A stretch of DNA of 64,000 nt from Aminobacter sp. HY435 (GCF_027568395.1 NZ_JANKZL010000005.1:124001-188000); one strand, 5' to 3'; counted from the stretch's first letter, positions 48,965-58,559 are shown. Numbers and translations: made by a program. Notes: a model not told the origin generated them from the sequence alone.

Positions 48965-49320
48965 GGCCTGCCTCGACGGCTGTCGGGTTGGATTGTTCAA
49001 GAGAACATGAACGACTTTGGTGAACCAAGGGTTAAGCCTTGTGAGCCTGCAACCATCGGGCGCAATGCCTTGTTCTGCGATTGGGCGCGTCGGGTGCCCG
49101 GACAGCACAAACCTTGCGGCTCCACGCACCTCCGAACTGCCGACAAAATCGCCATTTCGCTTAGCCGGCAGTTAACCAAAAGGTGTCAACGCGTCCCGAA
49201 AGGTTTCGGTAAGGCTGTTTCTTAAGTCGAATGAAAGAGCTCCCCGCTAGGTTGCAGTCATCCGATCAACGACAAAGAAATCGTGACGGAAGTGCTGTAA
49301 CACGGAGCAAGGAGCTTACG
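48965..49320. other. Divergent regulatory gap upstream of pilA
   Basis: 356 bases without a gene between the secretin-N-domain gene and pilA, which point away from each other. It carries the candidate CtrA box at 49161-49175 and other TTAA half-sites (for example at 49030 and 49223). A strong ribosome binding site AAGGAG sits just before pilA. It presumably holds both promoters. Confidence 0.6.
49161..49175 (+). promoter_or_regulatory. Candidate CtrA-binding site upstream of pilA
   Basis: TTAG-N7-TTAA (49161-49164, 49172-49175) matches 7 of 8 fixed bases of the CtrA full-site consensus TTAA-N7-TTAA. The second half-site reads TTAACC. It is about 145 bases upstream of the pilA ATG. CtrA activates pilA in Caulobacter, which is the reason to propose it here. 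Confidence 0.5.
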
Positions 49321-49500
49321 ATGTCCAACCTGATCGCACGTTTTGTGAAGGATGAATCCGGCGCGACCGCCATCGAATACGGTCTGATCGCCGCGCTTAT
49401 CGCACTCGCTATCATTGGCGGCGCCACTGCCGTCGGCAGCCAGCTGAAGGCAAAGTTCGGCCTGATCTCTGGCGAACTCGCCAAGGCGCAGCCGAAGTAA
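49321..49500 (+). CDS. pilA: Flp/Fap-type pilin
   Basis: Major subunit of the type IVc pilus, 59 residues. The prepilin cleavage site is after G14, giving a mature protein starting ATAIEYGLIAA with E at position 5 and Y at 6, the Flp signature. A hydrophobic helix follows. ATG at 49321 is preceded by AAGGAG. The open frame upstream to 49231 is not part of the protein. A double hairpin and terminator follow, so pilA is probably a separate, highly expressed transcript. Confidence 0.96.
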   Translation: MSNLIARFVKDESGATAIEYGLIAALIALAIIGGATAVGSQLKAKFGLISGELAKAQPK

Positions 49501-49540
49501 TTTGACGTCCTGCCGATCACGTATCGGCAAGGCCGGCGGA

Positions 49541-49566
49541 AAGGCTGCTCATGGGCAGCCTTTTTT
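49541..49566 (+). terminator. Rho-independent terminator after pilA
   Basis: AAGGCTGC (49541-49548) pairs with GCAGCCTT (49555-49562) and leads into six Ts. An additional 7-bp hairpin TGCCGAT/ATCGGCA lies just before it at 49511-49529. Strong termination is consistent with pilin mRNA being made in excess over the assembly genes. Confidence 0.9.
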
Positions 49567-49713
49567 GCTTTCTTGACGGTCGATGCGAGGCGTCTACGGC
49601 GCCGCATCTCCTGGATCCGCAAGACGGCGCACCTTGCAGTGTGACGTGGCTTCACCGAAGCTTAATGCGGCCAAGCTATTCTGGAATGACTTTGCGGATC
49701 TGGATGTCTGGCC

Positions 49714-50235
49714 ATGCTTGAAGCACTGATCTTTGTCGTCTTTCCCTTTTGCATGGTCTTTTCGGCCGTCTCCGACACCTTGTCGATGACCATCGCCAAC
49801 CGCGTGCCGTTGCTGCTGGTGGCCGTATTCCTCGTTGTTGCCCCGTTTGCCGGAATGGGCTGGGCCGAGATCGGCATGCACCTTGCTGCCGGAGCGCTGC
49901 TCCTGACCATCACCTTCGCGCTATTTGCGTTGGGCGGTATGGGCGGCGGCGATGCCAAGCTGATTGCCGCCACGGCCGTGTGGATGGGGCTTGGCTTCCC
50001 CTTGATGGACTATCTGCTCATCTCGGCGATCCTGGGCGGTGTGTTGACCATCGCAATCCTTTCGTATCGCGCGTTCGGCTTTTCGCAAATCGCCGGCCAG
50101 AACATGTTCCTCAAGAACTTCTCGCACGAGTCCGGCGGCGTGCCCTACGGCATCGCACTGGGGATTGGCGGACTGCTTGCCTTTCCTTCGTCGCCGCTGT
50201 CGATCTGGGCCATCGAGCAGATCGTCAAGCCTTAG
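49714..50235 (+). CDS. cpaA: Prepilin peptidase CpaA/TadV
   Basis: Inner-membrane aspartic protease that cleaves the Flp prepilin and TadE-like pseudopilins. The 173-residue protein has several membrane helices and the two catalytic aspartates D21 (SDTLSM) and D79 in GGGDAKL. It lacks the N-methyltransferase domain of type IVa peptidases, as expected. It is followed by a repeat and the cpaB promoter region. Confidence 0.93.
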   Translation: MLEALIFVVFPFCMVFSAVSDTLSMTIANRVPLLLVAVFLVVAPFAGMGWAEIGMHLAAGALLLTITFALFALGGMGGGDAKLIAATAVWMGLGFPLMDYLLISAILGGVLTIAILSYRAFGFSQIAGQNMFLKNFSHESGGVPYGIALGIGGLLAFPSSPLSIWAIEQIVKP

Positions 50236-50336
50236 CGCATCGGCCCGAAAATCGGATCCGATTTTCGGAAAGCACGATGCGCCAACTGAGTACGTTAGAG
50301 CGTCCTTTGTGCGTCCATTCGGACGCATGGCGCTCT
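50235..50336. repeat. Palindromic intergenic repeats (REP-like), copy 2 plus second hairpin
   Basis: The first element (50235-50282) has outer arms GCGCATCG/CGATGCGC and a perfect 24-base inner palindrome at 50245-50268. It is the same design as 5923-5972. A second hairpin, with outer arms AGAGCG/CGCTCT (50297-50302, 50331-50336) and inner arms TGCGTCC/GGACGCA, follows directly. The composite sits between cpaA and cpaB and may stabilise the cpaA mRNA end. Confidence 0.8.
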
Positions 50337-50389
50337 GGTGGCGCTTTTCCGCGTGTAACGAACGATTAATCACGCTTGTAAGGATTGCA

Positions 50390-50404
50390 TTAACCATAAG
50401 TTGA
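50390..50404 (+). promoter_or_regulatory. Candidate CtrA-binding site upstream of cpaB
   Basis: TTAA-CCATAAG-TTGA (50390-50404) matches 7 of 8 fixed bases of TTAA-N7-TTAA and has the favoured TTAACCAT left half. It is about 60 bases before the cpaB start, a normal activator position. With the site before pilA it suggests that both pilus transcripts respond to CtrA. Confidence 0.55.
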
Positions 50405-50462
50405 CGATTGCCTATGCAAAGTCCGGCTTGGCTTGATGGGGTGCCAGGGCGAGGTTCGGACA

Positions 50463-51278
50463 ATGGCTGCATCGCGACTGATGATACTCGGCGTGGCGGT
50501 CGCCGCTGCGGGCGGCGCAGGCTATGTCGCCAAGAACATGTCGGTGCCTCCGCCCGTGGAGGTTGTCGTGGAGACTGGTCCGCAGCAGCCCCAGATCGCA
50601 CTGACCGATGTCCTGGTGTTGACTGCCGACGTGCCCATGGGCGGTGTTGTCGAAAGCAATATTGGTTGGCAGCAATGGCCGACCGATGGGCTCAATCCCA
50701 ATTTCATCACCCGCAGCGACGAGCCTGAAGCGCTCGAGAAGTTCAAGAACTCCGTCGCCCGCCTGGGCATGTTCAGTGGCGAACCGCTGCGCAAGTCGAA
50801 GCTCGTTGGCGAAGGCCAAAGCTTCATGTCTTCCGTGCTTCCCGCCGGCAAACTCGCGGTAGCGACCGCAATCTCGGCAGACACGTCGGCGGGCGGCTTC
50901 ATTCTTCCCAACGACTATGTCGACGTCATCATGACCCGCCGTTCCGATGCGGTGAAATCGGGCAGCGGCTTCGTTACCGAAACAATCCTGAAGAACATTC
51001 GCGTACTGGCCATCGACCAGACGATCCAGGAGGATGAAGAAGGTAAGAAGGTCAAGGTCGGCGAGACCGCGACGCTCGAACTGACCCAACAGCAGGCCGA
51101 GATCATCACGGTTGCCCAGCAGATGGCCGACCGTCTGACGCTGGCGTTGCGTTCAGTCGTCGATACGCAAGAAAAGAACCTCGCGGAGGCCGATTACCTG
51201 GTCTCGGGCAGCGGCAAGCGCGGCACGGTGCGCCTCATCAAATCTGGCGAGATTTCCGAATCGGGAGCAAGGAAATGA
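50463..51278 (+). CDS. cpaB: Flp pilus assembly protein CpaB (RcpC)
   Basis: A 271-residue periplasmic, membrane-anchored protein with an N-terminal hydrophobic segment (about 5-23) and an SAF domain (VLTADVPMGGVVESNIGW) followed by the RcpC/CpaB domain. It is thought to stabilise or gate the CpaC secretin. ATG at 50463 has GAGG 8 bases upstream; the TTG/ATG at 50433-50438 are upstream alternatives. It overlaps cpaC by 4 bases and begins the cpaB-tadC operon. Confidence 0.92.
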   Translation: MAASRLMILGVAVAAAGGAGYVAKNMSVPPPVEVVVETGPQQPQIALTDVLVLTADVPMGGVVESNIGWQQWPTDGLNPNFITRSDEPEALEKFKNSVARLGMFSGEPLRKSKLVGEGQSFMSSVLPAGKLAVATAISADTSAGGFILPNDYVDVIMTRRSDAVKSGSGFVTETILKNIRVLAIDQTIQEDEEGKKVKVGETATLELTQQQAEIITVAQQMADRLTLALRSVVDTQEKNLAEADYLVSGSGKRGTVRLIKSGEISESGARK

Positions 51279-52837
51279 GGTCTAGCGTCAGGCTTCTTGC
51301 AACTGCTGCGACCGCTGTCGCATTCCTCGCAATTGCTCCCAATCTGCCGGTGCAGACTTCTGCCGAGGCAGCCTCCAGGGCGCAGGTCGGAGGCAATTCG
51401 TCCAGCCAGCGCGTCAAGCTCGGGCTCAACAAATCGGTGGTCATCGACCTGCCGAGCGACGCTTACGACATTCTGGTGGCCAATCCGGGTGTCGCCGATG
51501 CCGTCACGCGAACGGCGCGCCGCGTCTACCTGTTTGGCAAATCTGTCGGTCAGACCAACATTTTCGTCTTCGGACCCAATGGCGAGCAGATCGTCAGCCT
51601 CGATCTTGCCGTCGAGCGCGATGTCGCCGGGCTCGAAGACTACATCAAGCGCTTCATCCCGAACTCGCAGATCAAGGTCGAGCTGATCAACGACAACGTC
51701 GTGCTGACTGGCACCGTCGATACGCCGCTCGATTCCAAGCGAGCCGTTGACCTGGCGACGATCTTCGTCACCGGCGGCGAGGCGACGACCGGTCAGTATT
51801 CGCAGACCGCGACGGGCGGTTCCGACAATGCCGGCGTCGACATCAACAACCCCGACCAGTCCCGCCAGAAGAGCGCTATCGTCAACCTGCTTCAGATTAC
51901 CGGTGACGACCAGGTGACGTTGAAAGTCACCGTGGCCGAGGTCAGCCGCAACGTCATGAAGCAGCTGGGCGTCAATCTGATCGCCGGCGGCGATGCCAAC
52001 GGCATCAGCTGGGGGGCAATTTCCGAGGCCTCCTTCGGCCTGGGCAAACCCTTGTCCGCGTCGGGCATCGGGTTCGGGACGTCCGTCATCGACGGCTACA
52101 TCAATGCGATGGAACAGGCAGGCGTGATGAAGACGCTTGCCGAACCGACGCTGACGGCAGTTTCCGGCGAGAAGGCCACGTTCAAGGTGGGTGGTGAATT
52201 CAACCTGGTCAGTGGCCGCAACGTCGACAAGGATACCGGCGAAGTCATCTACGACATGGAAAAGCTCGAATACGGTATCGGGCTCGAGTTTCAGCCCGTT
52301 GTCCTGTCGCCCGGAAGGATCAGCCTCAAGGTTCGCACGTCCGTTTCCGAACCGACAAACGAGGGGGCCGTCCTGCTGGAGGCCGGACCCTCGCGAAAGG
52401 ATCCTGGCCTGCTCGGTGGAATTTTCGATCCGCGCAGAAACTTGCCCGGCACGAGCATCCTTTCCATACGCAAGCGTCTCGCCGACACCACTGTAGAATT
52501 GCCTTCCGGCGGTTCGATGATGATCGCGGGCCTTGTTCGCGACGACATCAGGCAGTCACTCGGCGGAATCCCCGGGCTGTCGAAGGTGCCGGTGCTTGGC
52601 ACTCTGTTCCGAAGCCGCGATTTCGTCCGCAACGAGACCGAGCTGGTCATCCTCATCACGCCATATCTGGCCCGTCCGGTGGCGCGCAATGAGCTGGCCA
52701 AGCCCGACGACAATTTCAATGCCGCCAGCGATGGCGCGGGCATGTTCCTTGGCCGTGTCAACCGGGTCTACGGCACCATGAAAACCGACAAGCCGATGGG
52801 CCGTTATCACGGCGTCGTTGGCTTCATCTACCAGTGA
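51275..52837 (+). CDS. cpaC: Outer-membrane secretin CpaC (RcpA)
   Basis: The 520-residue secretin forms the outer-membrane channel for the Flp pilus. It has a signal peptide (about 1-30), a pilus-assembly N domain (LNKSVVIDLPSDAYDILVA), a BON-like region and the secretin core ending in IPGLSKVPVLGTLFRS and ELVILITPYL. It overlaps cpaB and cpaD by 4 bases on each side when the longer cpaD start is used. Confidence 0.95.
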   Translation: MRSSVRLLATAATAVAFLAIAPNLPVQTSAEAASRAQVGGNSSSQRVKLGLNKSVVIDLPSDAYDILVANPGVADAVTRTARRVYLFGKSVGQTNIFVFGPNGEQIVSLDLAVERDVAGLEDYIKRFIPNSQIKVELINDNVVLTGTVDTPLDSKRAVDLATIFVTGGEATTGQYSQTATGGSDNAGVDINNPDQSRQKSAIVNLLQITGDDQVTLKVTVAEVSRNVMKQLGVNLIAGGDANGISWGAISEASFGLGKPLSASGIGFGTSVIDGYINAMEQAGVMKTLAEPTLTAVSGEKATFKVGGEFNLVSGRNVDKDTGEVIYDMEKLEYGIGLEFQPVVLSPGRISLKVRTSVSEPTNEGAVLLEAGPSRKDPGLLGGIFDPRRNLPGTSILSIRKRLADTTVELPSGGSMMIAGLVRDDIRQSLGGIPGLSKVPVLGTLFRSRDFVRNETELVILITPYLARPVARNELAKPDDNFNAASDGAGMFLGRVNRVYGTMKTDKPMGRYHGVVGFIYQ

Positions 52838-52851
52838 GCGGGGGTAGGGGC

Positions 52852-53577
52852 ATGTATCAGGACGTTTTGGTTTCTGCGAAGTCCTTCGGCTGGAGGCTTC
52901 CGGCAGTGTCGTACATCGGTCGTCCGCTTCTGGTTGCCGCCGCCGTTGCGCTGCTGGCTGGGTGCGCGAACAGGGACAGCATCAAGGTGGGGTCGATTCC
53001 CGACGACTACCGTACCAACCATCCGATCGTCATCGCCGAAAAGAACCAGGTTATCGACATCCCCGTCGGTGTTGCAGAACGCGGCCTGACCAAGGGTCAG
53101 CAGGCAACGTTCGAGGGCTTTCTAAGCGAATACGATCACCGTTCGACCCCGATCCTGACGGTGCTTGTCCCGGTAGGCGCTTCCAACGATGCGGCCGCCA
53201 ATGCGGCTGCCAAGGGCCTGAGGCGCGTCGCCGTCAAGAACGGCGTGCCATCCGACAGGATCGCCATCGCCAGCTACCAGGCAGCGATGCCCGATGTTCC
53301 CTCGCCGGTGCGCGTGACCTACACCGCCATGCGCGCCCAGACGGATCGCTGCGGAACCTGGCCCGAGGACATTCTCAACACCGCCGAAAACAAGCACTAC
53401 GCCAATTTCGGCTGTTCTTATCAAAACAATCTCGCCGCGCAGATCGCCAACCCGGCTGATCTTCTTGGGCCGCGGAAGCAGTCCACGATCGACGCGGAAC
53501 GCCGTGGGGTGGTGATCGACGGCTATCGCAAGGTGCCGTTCTATTCGCCGACTCCGAGAACTGAAATCAACTACTGA
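52852..53577 (+). CDS. cpaD: Pilus assembly lipoprotein CpaD
   Basis: A 241-residue protein with a lipoprotein signal ending LAGC (C38), followed by the CpaD domain with DYRTNHPIVI and the C-terminal NLAAQIANPADLLGPR. It is thought to help the secretin reach or stay in the outer membrane. ATG at 52852 with GGGGGTAGGGG upstream is preferred. GTG 52834, overlapping the cpaC stop, is the alternative. cpaE starts 26 bases later. Confidence 0.9.
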   Translation: MYQDVLVSAKSFGWRLPAVSYIGRPLLVAAAVALLAGCANRDSIKVGSIPDDYRTNHPIVIAEKNQVIDIPVGVAERGLTKGQQATFEGFLSEYDHRSTPILTVLVPVGASNDAAANAAAKGLRRVAVKNGVPSDRIAIASYQAAMPDVPSPVRVTYTAMRAQTDRCGTWPEDILNTAENKHYANFGCSYQNNLAAQIANPADLLGPRKQSTIDAERRGVVIDGYRKVPFYSPTPRTEINY

Positions 53578-53603
53578 TCGTATGCAGTCTGGAGCAAGCT
53601 GAC

Positions 53604-54887
53604 ATGAGCAACCTGGCCTACGATTCGCAAGCTGAGGGCGCCGACCTTTCGCAGCAGGACATGGCTGTGATGCAGGCGCTCCGGCCGGTGCCGCGCATCT
53701 CGATCCAGGCCTTTTGCGAGACCGACAGCGTTGCGGGGCCCATCGACCGTGCCGGCGAGGACCGACGCATGGCGAAGGCCCACCTGCAGGTGCATATGGG
53801 CGGAATCGAGACGGCAATGGAGGTCTATAGCGGCTCACCGACGCCGAACCTGATCATCCTTGAGTCCCGTCGCGAGCCGAAGAGCCTACTCGAGGCGCTG
53901 CATGCCTTGTCCGAATATTGCGATCCGACCTCCAAGGTCGTGGTCATCGGCCACTACAACGATGTCGCGCTTTATCGGGAGCTGATCCGGTCTGGCATTT
54001 CCGAATATGTCGTGGCACCGGTTTCGACCGCCGACATCGTCAGCGTCATCTCCTCGATCTTCGTCGATCCCGACGCCGAGCCGATTGGCCGGTCAATCGC
54101 ATTTGTTGGCGCCAAGGGCGGCGTCGGTTCTTCGACCATCGCCCACAACGTTGCCTGGGCGATGTCGAACCTGTTCAAGTCGGAAGTGGTCGTCGCCGAC
54201 CTCGACCTGGCGTTCGGAACCGCCAACATCAATTTCGACCAGGACCCTGCACAAGGCATCGCGGAAGCGGTGTTTGCGCCTGAACGCGTCGATGAGGTTT
54301 ACCTCGATCGCCTGCTCGCCCAATGCGCCGAGAATCTGTCGCTGCTCGCGGCTCCGTCCACGCTCGAGCGTGTCTACGATTTCGACGCGGAGGCGTTCGC
54401 GGCGATCATCGATACCGCGCAGCGCAGCACCCCCCTGCTTGTGCTCGATGTTCCCCATATCTGGAGCGGCTGGAGCAAGAACACGCTGACCCGTGCCGAC
54501 GAGGTGGTCATTACGGCGACGCCGGAACTCGCCAACCTGCGCAACACCAAGAACCTGGTGGACATGCTCAAGCGGCTACGTCCCAACGATCCACCGCCGA
54601 GGCTCATCCTCAACCAGGCCGGCATGCCGAAGCGTCCCGAAATCTCCGCGGCTGACTTTGCCGAACCGCTGGGCATCGCGCCGATTTCGGTTATCCCGTT
54701 TGATCCGCTGCTGTTTGGCAATGCTGCCAACAACGGGCGCATGCTGGGGGAAATGGATGCAAAAAACCCGGTCGTGAGCACGATCAACGAGATCGCCCAT
54801 ATCCTGACCGGGCGGTCCGAAGCCAAATCAAAGAAGCAGTCCGGCTTGGCTGGAATTCTCGGCCGGCTCAAAGCCCGCAAGAAGTGA
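53604..54887 (+). CDS. cpaE: Pilus localisation ATPase CpaE (MinD/ParA-like)
   Basis: A 427-residue protein with an atypical receiver-like N-terminal domain (about 50-155) and a MinD/ParA ATPase domain. The deviant Walker A is KGGVGSST (171-178). The conserved VVADLDLAFGT and the LILNQAG region follow. In Caulobacter CpaE guides pilus assembly to the cell pole. It is followed 29 bases later by cpaF. Confidence 0.93.
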   Translation: MSNLAYDSQAEGADLSQQDMAVMQALRPVPRISIQAFCETDSVAGPIDRAGEDRRMAKAHLQVHMGGIETAMEVYSGSPTPNLIILESRREPKSLLEALHALSEYCDPTSKVVVIGHYNDVALYRELIRSGISEYVVAPVSTADIVSVISSIFVDPDAEPIGRSIAFVGAKGGVGSSTIAHNVAWAMSNLFKSEVVVADLDLAFGTANINFDQDPAQGIAEAVFAPERVDEVYLDRLLAQCAENLSLLAAPSTLERVYDFDAEAFAAIIDTAQRSTPLLVLDVPHIWSGWSKNTLTRADEVVITATPELANLRNTKNLVDMLKRLRPNDPPPRLILNQAGMPKRPEISAADFAEPLGIAPISVIPFDPLLFGNAANNGRMLGEMDAKNPVVSTINEIAHILTGRSEAKSKKQSGLAGILGRLKARKK

Positions 54888-54916
54888 TGCCAGCGCGGCG
54901 GAGGCGTTAGTCGATC

Positions 54917-56413
54917 ATGTTTGGCAAAAGAGGCAATGACGACGGGAACCGCTCGACGCCGGCATTCCGTCCGCCTGTGACGGCCCCGTCGCCCGCTGGG
55001 CCTTCCGCGGACACGCTGGTCGCTCCGCGTCCGGCAGCGACGACGCCCGCTCCCGCCATGGCGCAGCGCCGTCCGGTGGAAGCGACGCCATCGTTTGCAC
55101 CCGAACCGAAAAAGGTCCAGCGCGAGCGCAGCGAAAGCTACTACGACACCAAGAGCCAGGTGTTTTCGGCGCTGATCGACACGATCGACCTGTCGCAACT
55201 CGCCAAGCTCGATCCTGACAGCGCACGTGAGGAAATTCGCGATATCGTCAACGACATCATCGCGATCAAGAACTTCGCGATGTCGATCGCCGAGCAGGAA
55301 GAACTTCTGGAAGATATCTGCAACGACGTTCTTGGCTACGGCCCGCTGGAACCTCTGCTGGCCCGCGACGAGATCGCCGATATCATGGTGAATGGTGCCA
55401 AGAACGTCTACATCGAAGTCAACGGCAAGGTTGAACAGACGTCCATTCGTTTCCGTGACAACCAGCAGCTGCTCAACATCTGCCAGCGGATCGTCAGCCA
55501 GGTCGGCCGCCGGGTCGATGAATCCTCGCCGATCTGCGACGCGCGCCTGCCCGATGGCTCGCGCGTCAACGTGATCGCGCCGCCGCTTTCGATCGATGGC
55601 ACCGCTCTCACCATCCGCAAGTTCAAGAAGGACAAGCTGACACTCGATCAGCTCGTCAAATTCGGCGCGATTTCGCAGCATGGCGCGGAGGTGCTGAAGA
55701 TCATCGGACGCGTCCGCTGCAACATCATCATCTCTGGCGGCACGGGCTCGGGCAAGACGACCCTGCTCAACTGCCTGACCAACTATATCGACCGCGAGGA
55801 GCGCGTCATCACTTGCGAAGACTCGGCCGAACTGCAACTGCAGCAGCCGCATGTGGTTCGTCTGGAAACCCGCCCTGCCAATCTAGAAGGCGAGGGCGAG
55901 GTCACGATGCGCGATCTCGTCAAGAACTGTCTGCGCATGCGCCCTGAACGCATCATCGTTGGCGAGGTGCGCGGACCTGAGGTCTTCGATCTGCTGCAGG
56001 CGATGAATACCGGTCACGACGGTTCGATGGGCACCATCCACTCCAACAGTCCGCGCGAGTGCCTCAACCGTATCGAAGCGATGATCGCCATGGGCGGTTA
56101 CACCCTGCCCCAGAAAACGGTTCGCGAGATCGTCGTCGGCTCCGTCGACATCATCATCCAGGCGGCCCGCCTGCGCGACGGCTCACGGCGCATCACCCAC
56201 ATCACCGAAGTCGTCGGGATGGAAGGTGACGTCATCATCACGCAGGATCTGGTGCTCTACAACATCAAGGGCGAGGATCAGAACGGCCGCCTGATCGGCC
56301 AGCACGTATCCACGGGCATCGGACGCCCGCATTTCTGGGACCGCGCCAGGTACTATGGCGAGGAATCGCGGCTCGCAACCGCGCTCGAAGCCATGGAAAA
56401 GAGCACCGACTGA
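54917..56413 (+). CDS. cpaF: Pilus assembly ATPase CpaF (TadA)
   Basis: A 498-residue secretion ATPase of the VirB11/TadA family that powers pilus extension and probably retraction. It has a disordered Pro/Ala-rich N-terminus (about 1-70) and an N-terminal three-helix region. The catalytic domain has Walker A GGTGSGKT (274-281), Asp box [11 protein letters not shown] and Walker [10 protein letters not shown]. tadB follows after 40 bases. Confidence 0.96.
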   Translation: MFGKRGNDDGNRSTPAFRPPVTAPSPAGPSADTLVAPRPAATTPAPAMAQRRPVEATPSFAPEPKKVQRERSESYYDTKSQVFSALIDTIDLSQLAKLDPDSAREEIRDIVNDIIAIKNFAMSIAEQEELLEDICNDVLGYGPLEPLLARDEIADIMVNGAKNVYIEVNGKVEQTSIRFRDNQQLLNICQRIVSQVGRRVDESSPICDARLPDGSRVNVIAPPLSIDGTALTIRKFKKDKLTLDQLVKFGAISQHGAEVLKIIGRVRCNIIISGGTGSGKTTLLNCLTNYIDREERVITCEDSAELQLQQPHVVRLETRPANLEGEGEVTMRDLVKNCLRMRPERIIVGEVRGPEVFDLLQAMNTGHDGSMGTIHSNSPRECLNRIEAMIAMGGYTLPQKTVREIVVGSVDIIIQAARLRDGSRRITHITEVVGMEGDVIITQDLVLYNIKGEDQNGRLIGQHVSTGIGRPHFWDRARYYGEESRLATALEAMEKSTD

Positions 56414-56453
56414 CATGGCGGCCGTCGCACGGGAAGTGGGGAACTAGCGCATC

Positions 56454-57467
56454 ATGTTTGGCCTCGATGCCACGTTGCTTGCCTTTGTCGCCCTCGCTGG
56501 CCTCAGCGCCGGTCTGGTTGCCTATGCGCTGCTTTTCAAGCGGATGGAGGCCGAGACCAATACGGAGAGGCGCCTGGCGACGGTCAGGCAAACCGACAAC
56601 GATCGCTCCCAGCTAAAGGCGTCGCGTGATCGCGTGGCCGAAGTCGCCAAGCGCCGCAAGTCCGTCCAGGATTCGCTCAAGGACCTGGAGGAAAAGCAAA
56701 AGACCAAGGACCGCAACATCAAGAAGCCGCCGCTGCGCGTCCAGATACGCCAGGCCGGCATGCAGGTGACCCTGGAACGCTTCTACGTCTACTCGGTCAT
56801 TTGCGGGCTTGTCGTCACGTTCCTGGTGTTCCTTTCGGGGGCGCCGCTGATCCTGCTTCCCGGCGCGCTTGTTGCCGGAACCATCGGCCTGCCACGCTGG
56901 TTCGTCGCGTTTTGCCGCAAGCGGCGCGTCAAGAAGTTCCTCGACGAATTTCCCAATGCGCTCGACATCATCGTGCGCGCCGTCAAATCGGGCCTGCCTC
57001 TCAATGATGGCATCCGCCTCATCGCTTCGGAATCGCCTGAGCCGGTGCGCGGCGAGTTCCGCCGCATGGTCGAGGCGCAACAGGTCGGCATCTCCATTCC
57101 CGAAGCTGCACTGAGAATGCCGGAGACCATGCCGTGCCCCGAAGCTGGGTTCTTCGGCATCGTCATTCAAATCCAGAGCCAGGCAGGCGGCAACCTGTCC
57201 GAGGCACTTGGCAACCTGTCTCGCGTGCTGCGCGACCGCAAGAAGATGAAGGCCAAGGTCCAGGCACTTTCGATGGAAGCCAAGGCGTCAGCCGGCATCA
57301 TCGGCTCGCTGCCGATCATCGTTGCCTTTCTCGTCTATCTTTCGAGCCCGAACTACATCATGCCGCTGTTCGTCACGAGCACCGGCAACCTGATCCTGGG
57401 CATCTCCGGTATCTGGATGGCCATCGGCATCTTCGTGATGCGCAAGATGATGAATTTCGAGGTCTAG
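56454..57467 (+). CDS. tadB: Pilus assembly membrane protein TadB
   Basis: A 337-residue inner-membrane platform protein with an N-terminal TM, a charged K/R-rich cytoplasmic segment (about 40-95), two TMs and the T2SSF domain (DIIVRAVKSGLPLNDGIRL), then two C-terminal TMs. It partners TadC and CpaF in pilus assembly. It is separated from tadC by 4 bases. Confidence 0.93.
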   Translation: MFGLDATLLAFVALAGLSAGLVAYALLFKRMEAETNTERRLATVRQTDNDRSQLKASRDRVAEVAKRRKSVQDSLKDLEEKQKTKDRNIKKPPLRVQIRQAGMQVTLERFYVYSVICGLVVTFLVFLSGAPLILLPGALVAGTIGLPRWFVAFCRKRRVKKFLDEFPNALDIIVRAVKSGLPLNDGIRLIASESPEPVRGEFRRMVEAQQVGISIPEAALRMPETMPCPEAGFFGIVIQIQSQAGGNLSEALGNLSRVLRDRKKMKAKVQALSMEAKASAGIIGSLPIIVAFLVYLSSPNYIMPLFVTSTGNLILGISGIWMAIGIFVMRKMMNFEV

Positions 57468-57471
57468 CAAC

Positions 57472-58488
57472 GTGACCGACCAAGTCGTCAAATCGCTCAC
57501 CGATCCCTCTTTCCTCATTGCCCTGCTCGTAGCGATCGCGGTCTTCGCGACGGTCTTTACTGTGCTGCCCTCGCTCACCGGCAATCCGCTCAAGGGTCGC
57601 ATGAAGGCCGTTGCGCTGGAGCGCGACGAGTTGCGTGCCAAGCAGCGCATTCGCCTTGCCGCCGAAAGCGACCGTCGGCACAGGGGATTGCGCGAGCAGC
57701 AGTCCGTTGGCATGCGCAACATCGTCGAACGGCTTGACTTGCGTCGCGCGCTTGTCGACGAAACAACGCTCAACAAGCTGAAGGTTGCCGGTTTCCGCGG
57801 CCAAAACCCGCTGACCCGCTTCCTGTTCTTCCGCCTGGTCCTGCCCTTCGTCGGCCTGGTTCTTGGGGCGATCTACGTATTCGTCATGGGCGGGCTGGCG
57901 GAGAAGCCGTTCTTCGTCAAGATTTTTGCATGTATCGTTCTTGCCTATGTCGGCTTCTACCTGCCGGTGCTGTACGTCTCCAACCGCGCCACCAAGCGCA
58001 AGCAGTCGATCCAGATGGCTTGGCCGGATGCGCTCGACCTGATGCTGATCTGCGTCGAGTCGGGCATGTCGGTGGAGGCGGCTCTGCGCAAGGTGGCCGA
58101 CGAGATCGGGTCGCAGTCGGTCGATCTGGCCGAGGAGTTCGTGCTGACAAATGCCGAGCTCTCCTACCTTACCGAGCGGCGCCAGGCCTATGAGAACCTC
58201 GCTTCCCGCACGGGATTGGAATCAGTGAAGTCAGTGACGCAGGCCCTTATCCAGGCAGAGCGCTATGGCACGCCCGTTGCCCATGCGCTGCGCGTGCTGG
58301 CTGCTGAAAGCCGCGACATGCGCATGAATGCGGCCGAGAAGAAGGCTGCAGCGCTGCCGCCCAAGCTTACGGTCCCGATGATCCTCTTTTTCCTGCCGGT
58401 GCTGTTTGCGATCATCCTCGGCCCGGCCGGCATCCAGGTCAGCCAGCGCGGCCTCATGGGCGACAAGGAACAGTCGAGCAGCGAATAG
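57472..58488 (+). CDS. tadC: Pilus assembly membrane protein TadC
   Basis: A 338-residue paralogue of TadB with a T2SSF domain (LDLMLICVESGMSVEAAL) between hydrophobic segments. The GTG start at 57472 follows the tadB stop directly. It is last gene of the cpaB-tadC operon and convergent with tadD across a shared terminator. Confidence 0.93.
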   Translation: MTDQVVKSLTDPSFLIALLVAIAVFATVFTVLPSLTGNPLKGRMKAVALERDELRAKQRIRLAAESDRRHRGLREQQSVGMRNIVERLDLRRALVDETTLNKLKVAGFRGQNPLTRFLFFRLVLPFVGLVLGAIYVFVMGGLAEKPFFVKIFACIVLAYVGFYLPVLYVSNRATKRKQSIQMAWPDALDLMLICVESGMSVEAALRKVADEIGSQSVDLAEEFVLTNAELSYLTERRQAYENLASRTGLESVKSVTQALIQAERYGTPVAHALRVLAAESRDMRMNAAEKKAAALPPKLTVPMILFFLPVLFAIILGPAGIQVSQRGLMGDKEQSSSE

Positions 58489-58508
58489 GCGGAACGCCTA
58501 CGACAGGC

Positions 58509-58539
58509 AAAAGCCGCGTCGGGGATGACGCGGCTTTTT
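58509..58539. terminator. Bidirectional terminator between tadC and tadD
   Basis: A 12-bp stem AAAAGCCGCGTC/GACGCGGCTTTT (58509-58520 with 58527-58538) with a 6-base loop has T-runs in both directions. It fits termination of the cpa/tad operon from the left and of tadD from the right. Confidence 0.9.
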
Positions 58540-58559
58540 GCGCTCCGGCAGGTGTGGCG

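Noticed and set aside
49231-49320. Longer pilA product starting at 49231
   Set aside because: It would put 30 unrelated residues before the prepilin leader; the AAGGAG before 49321 and the Flp leader length fix the start.
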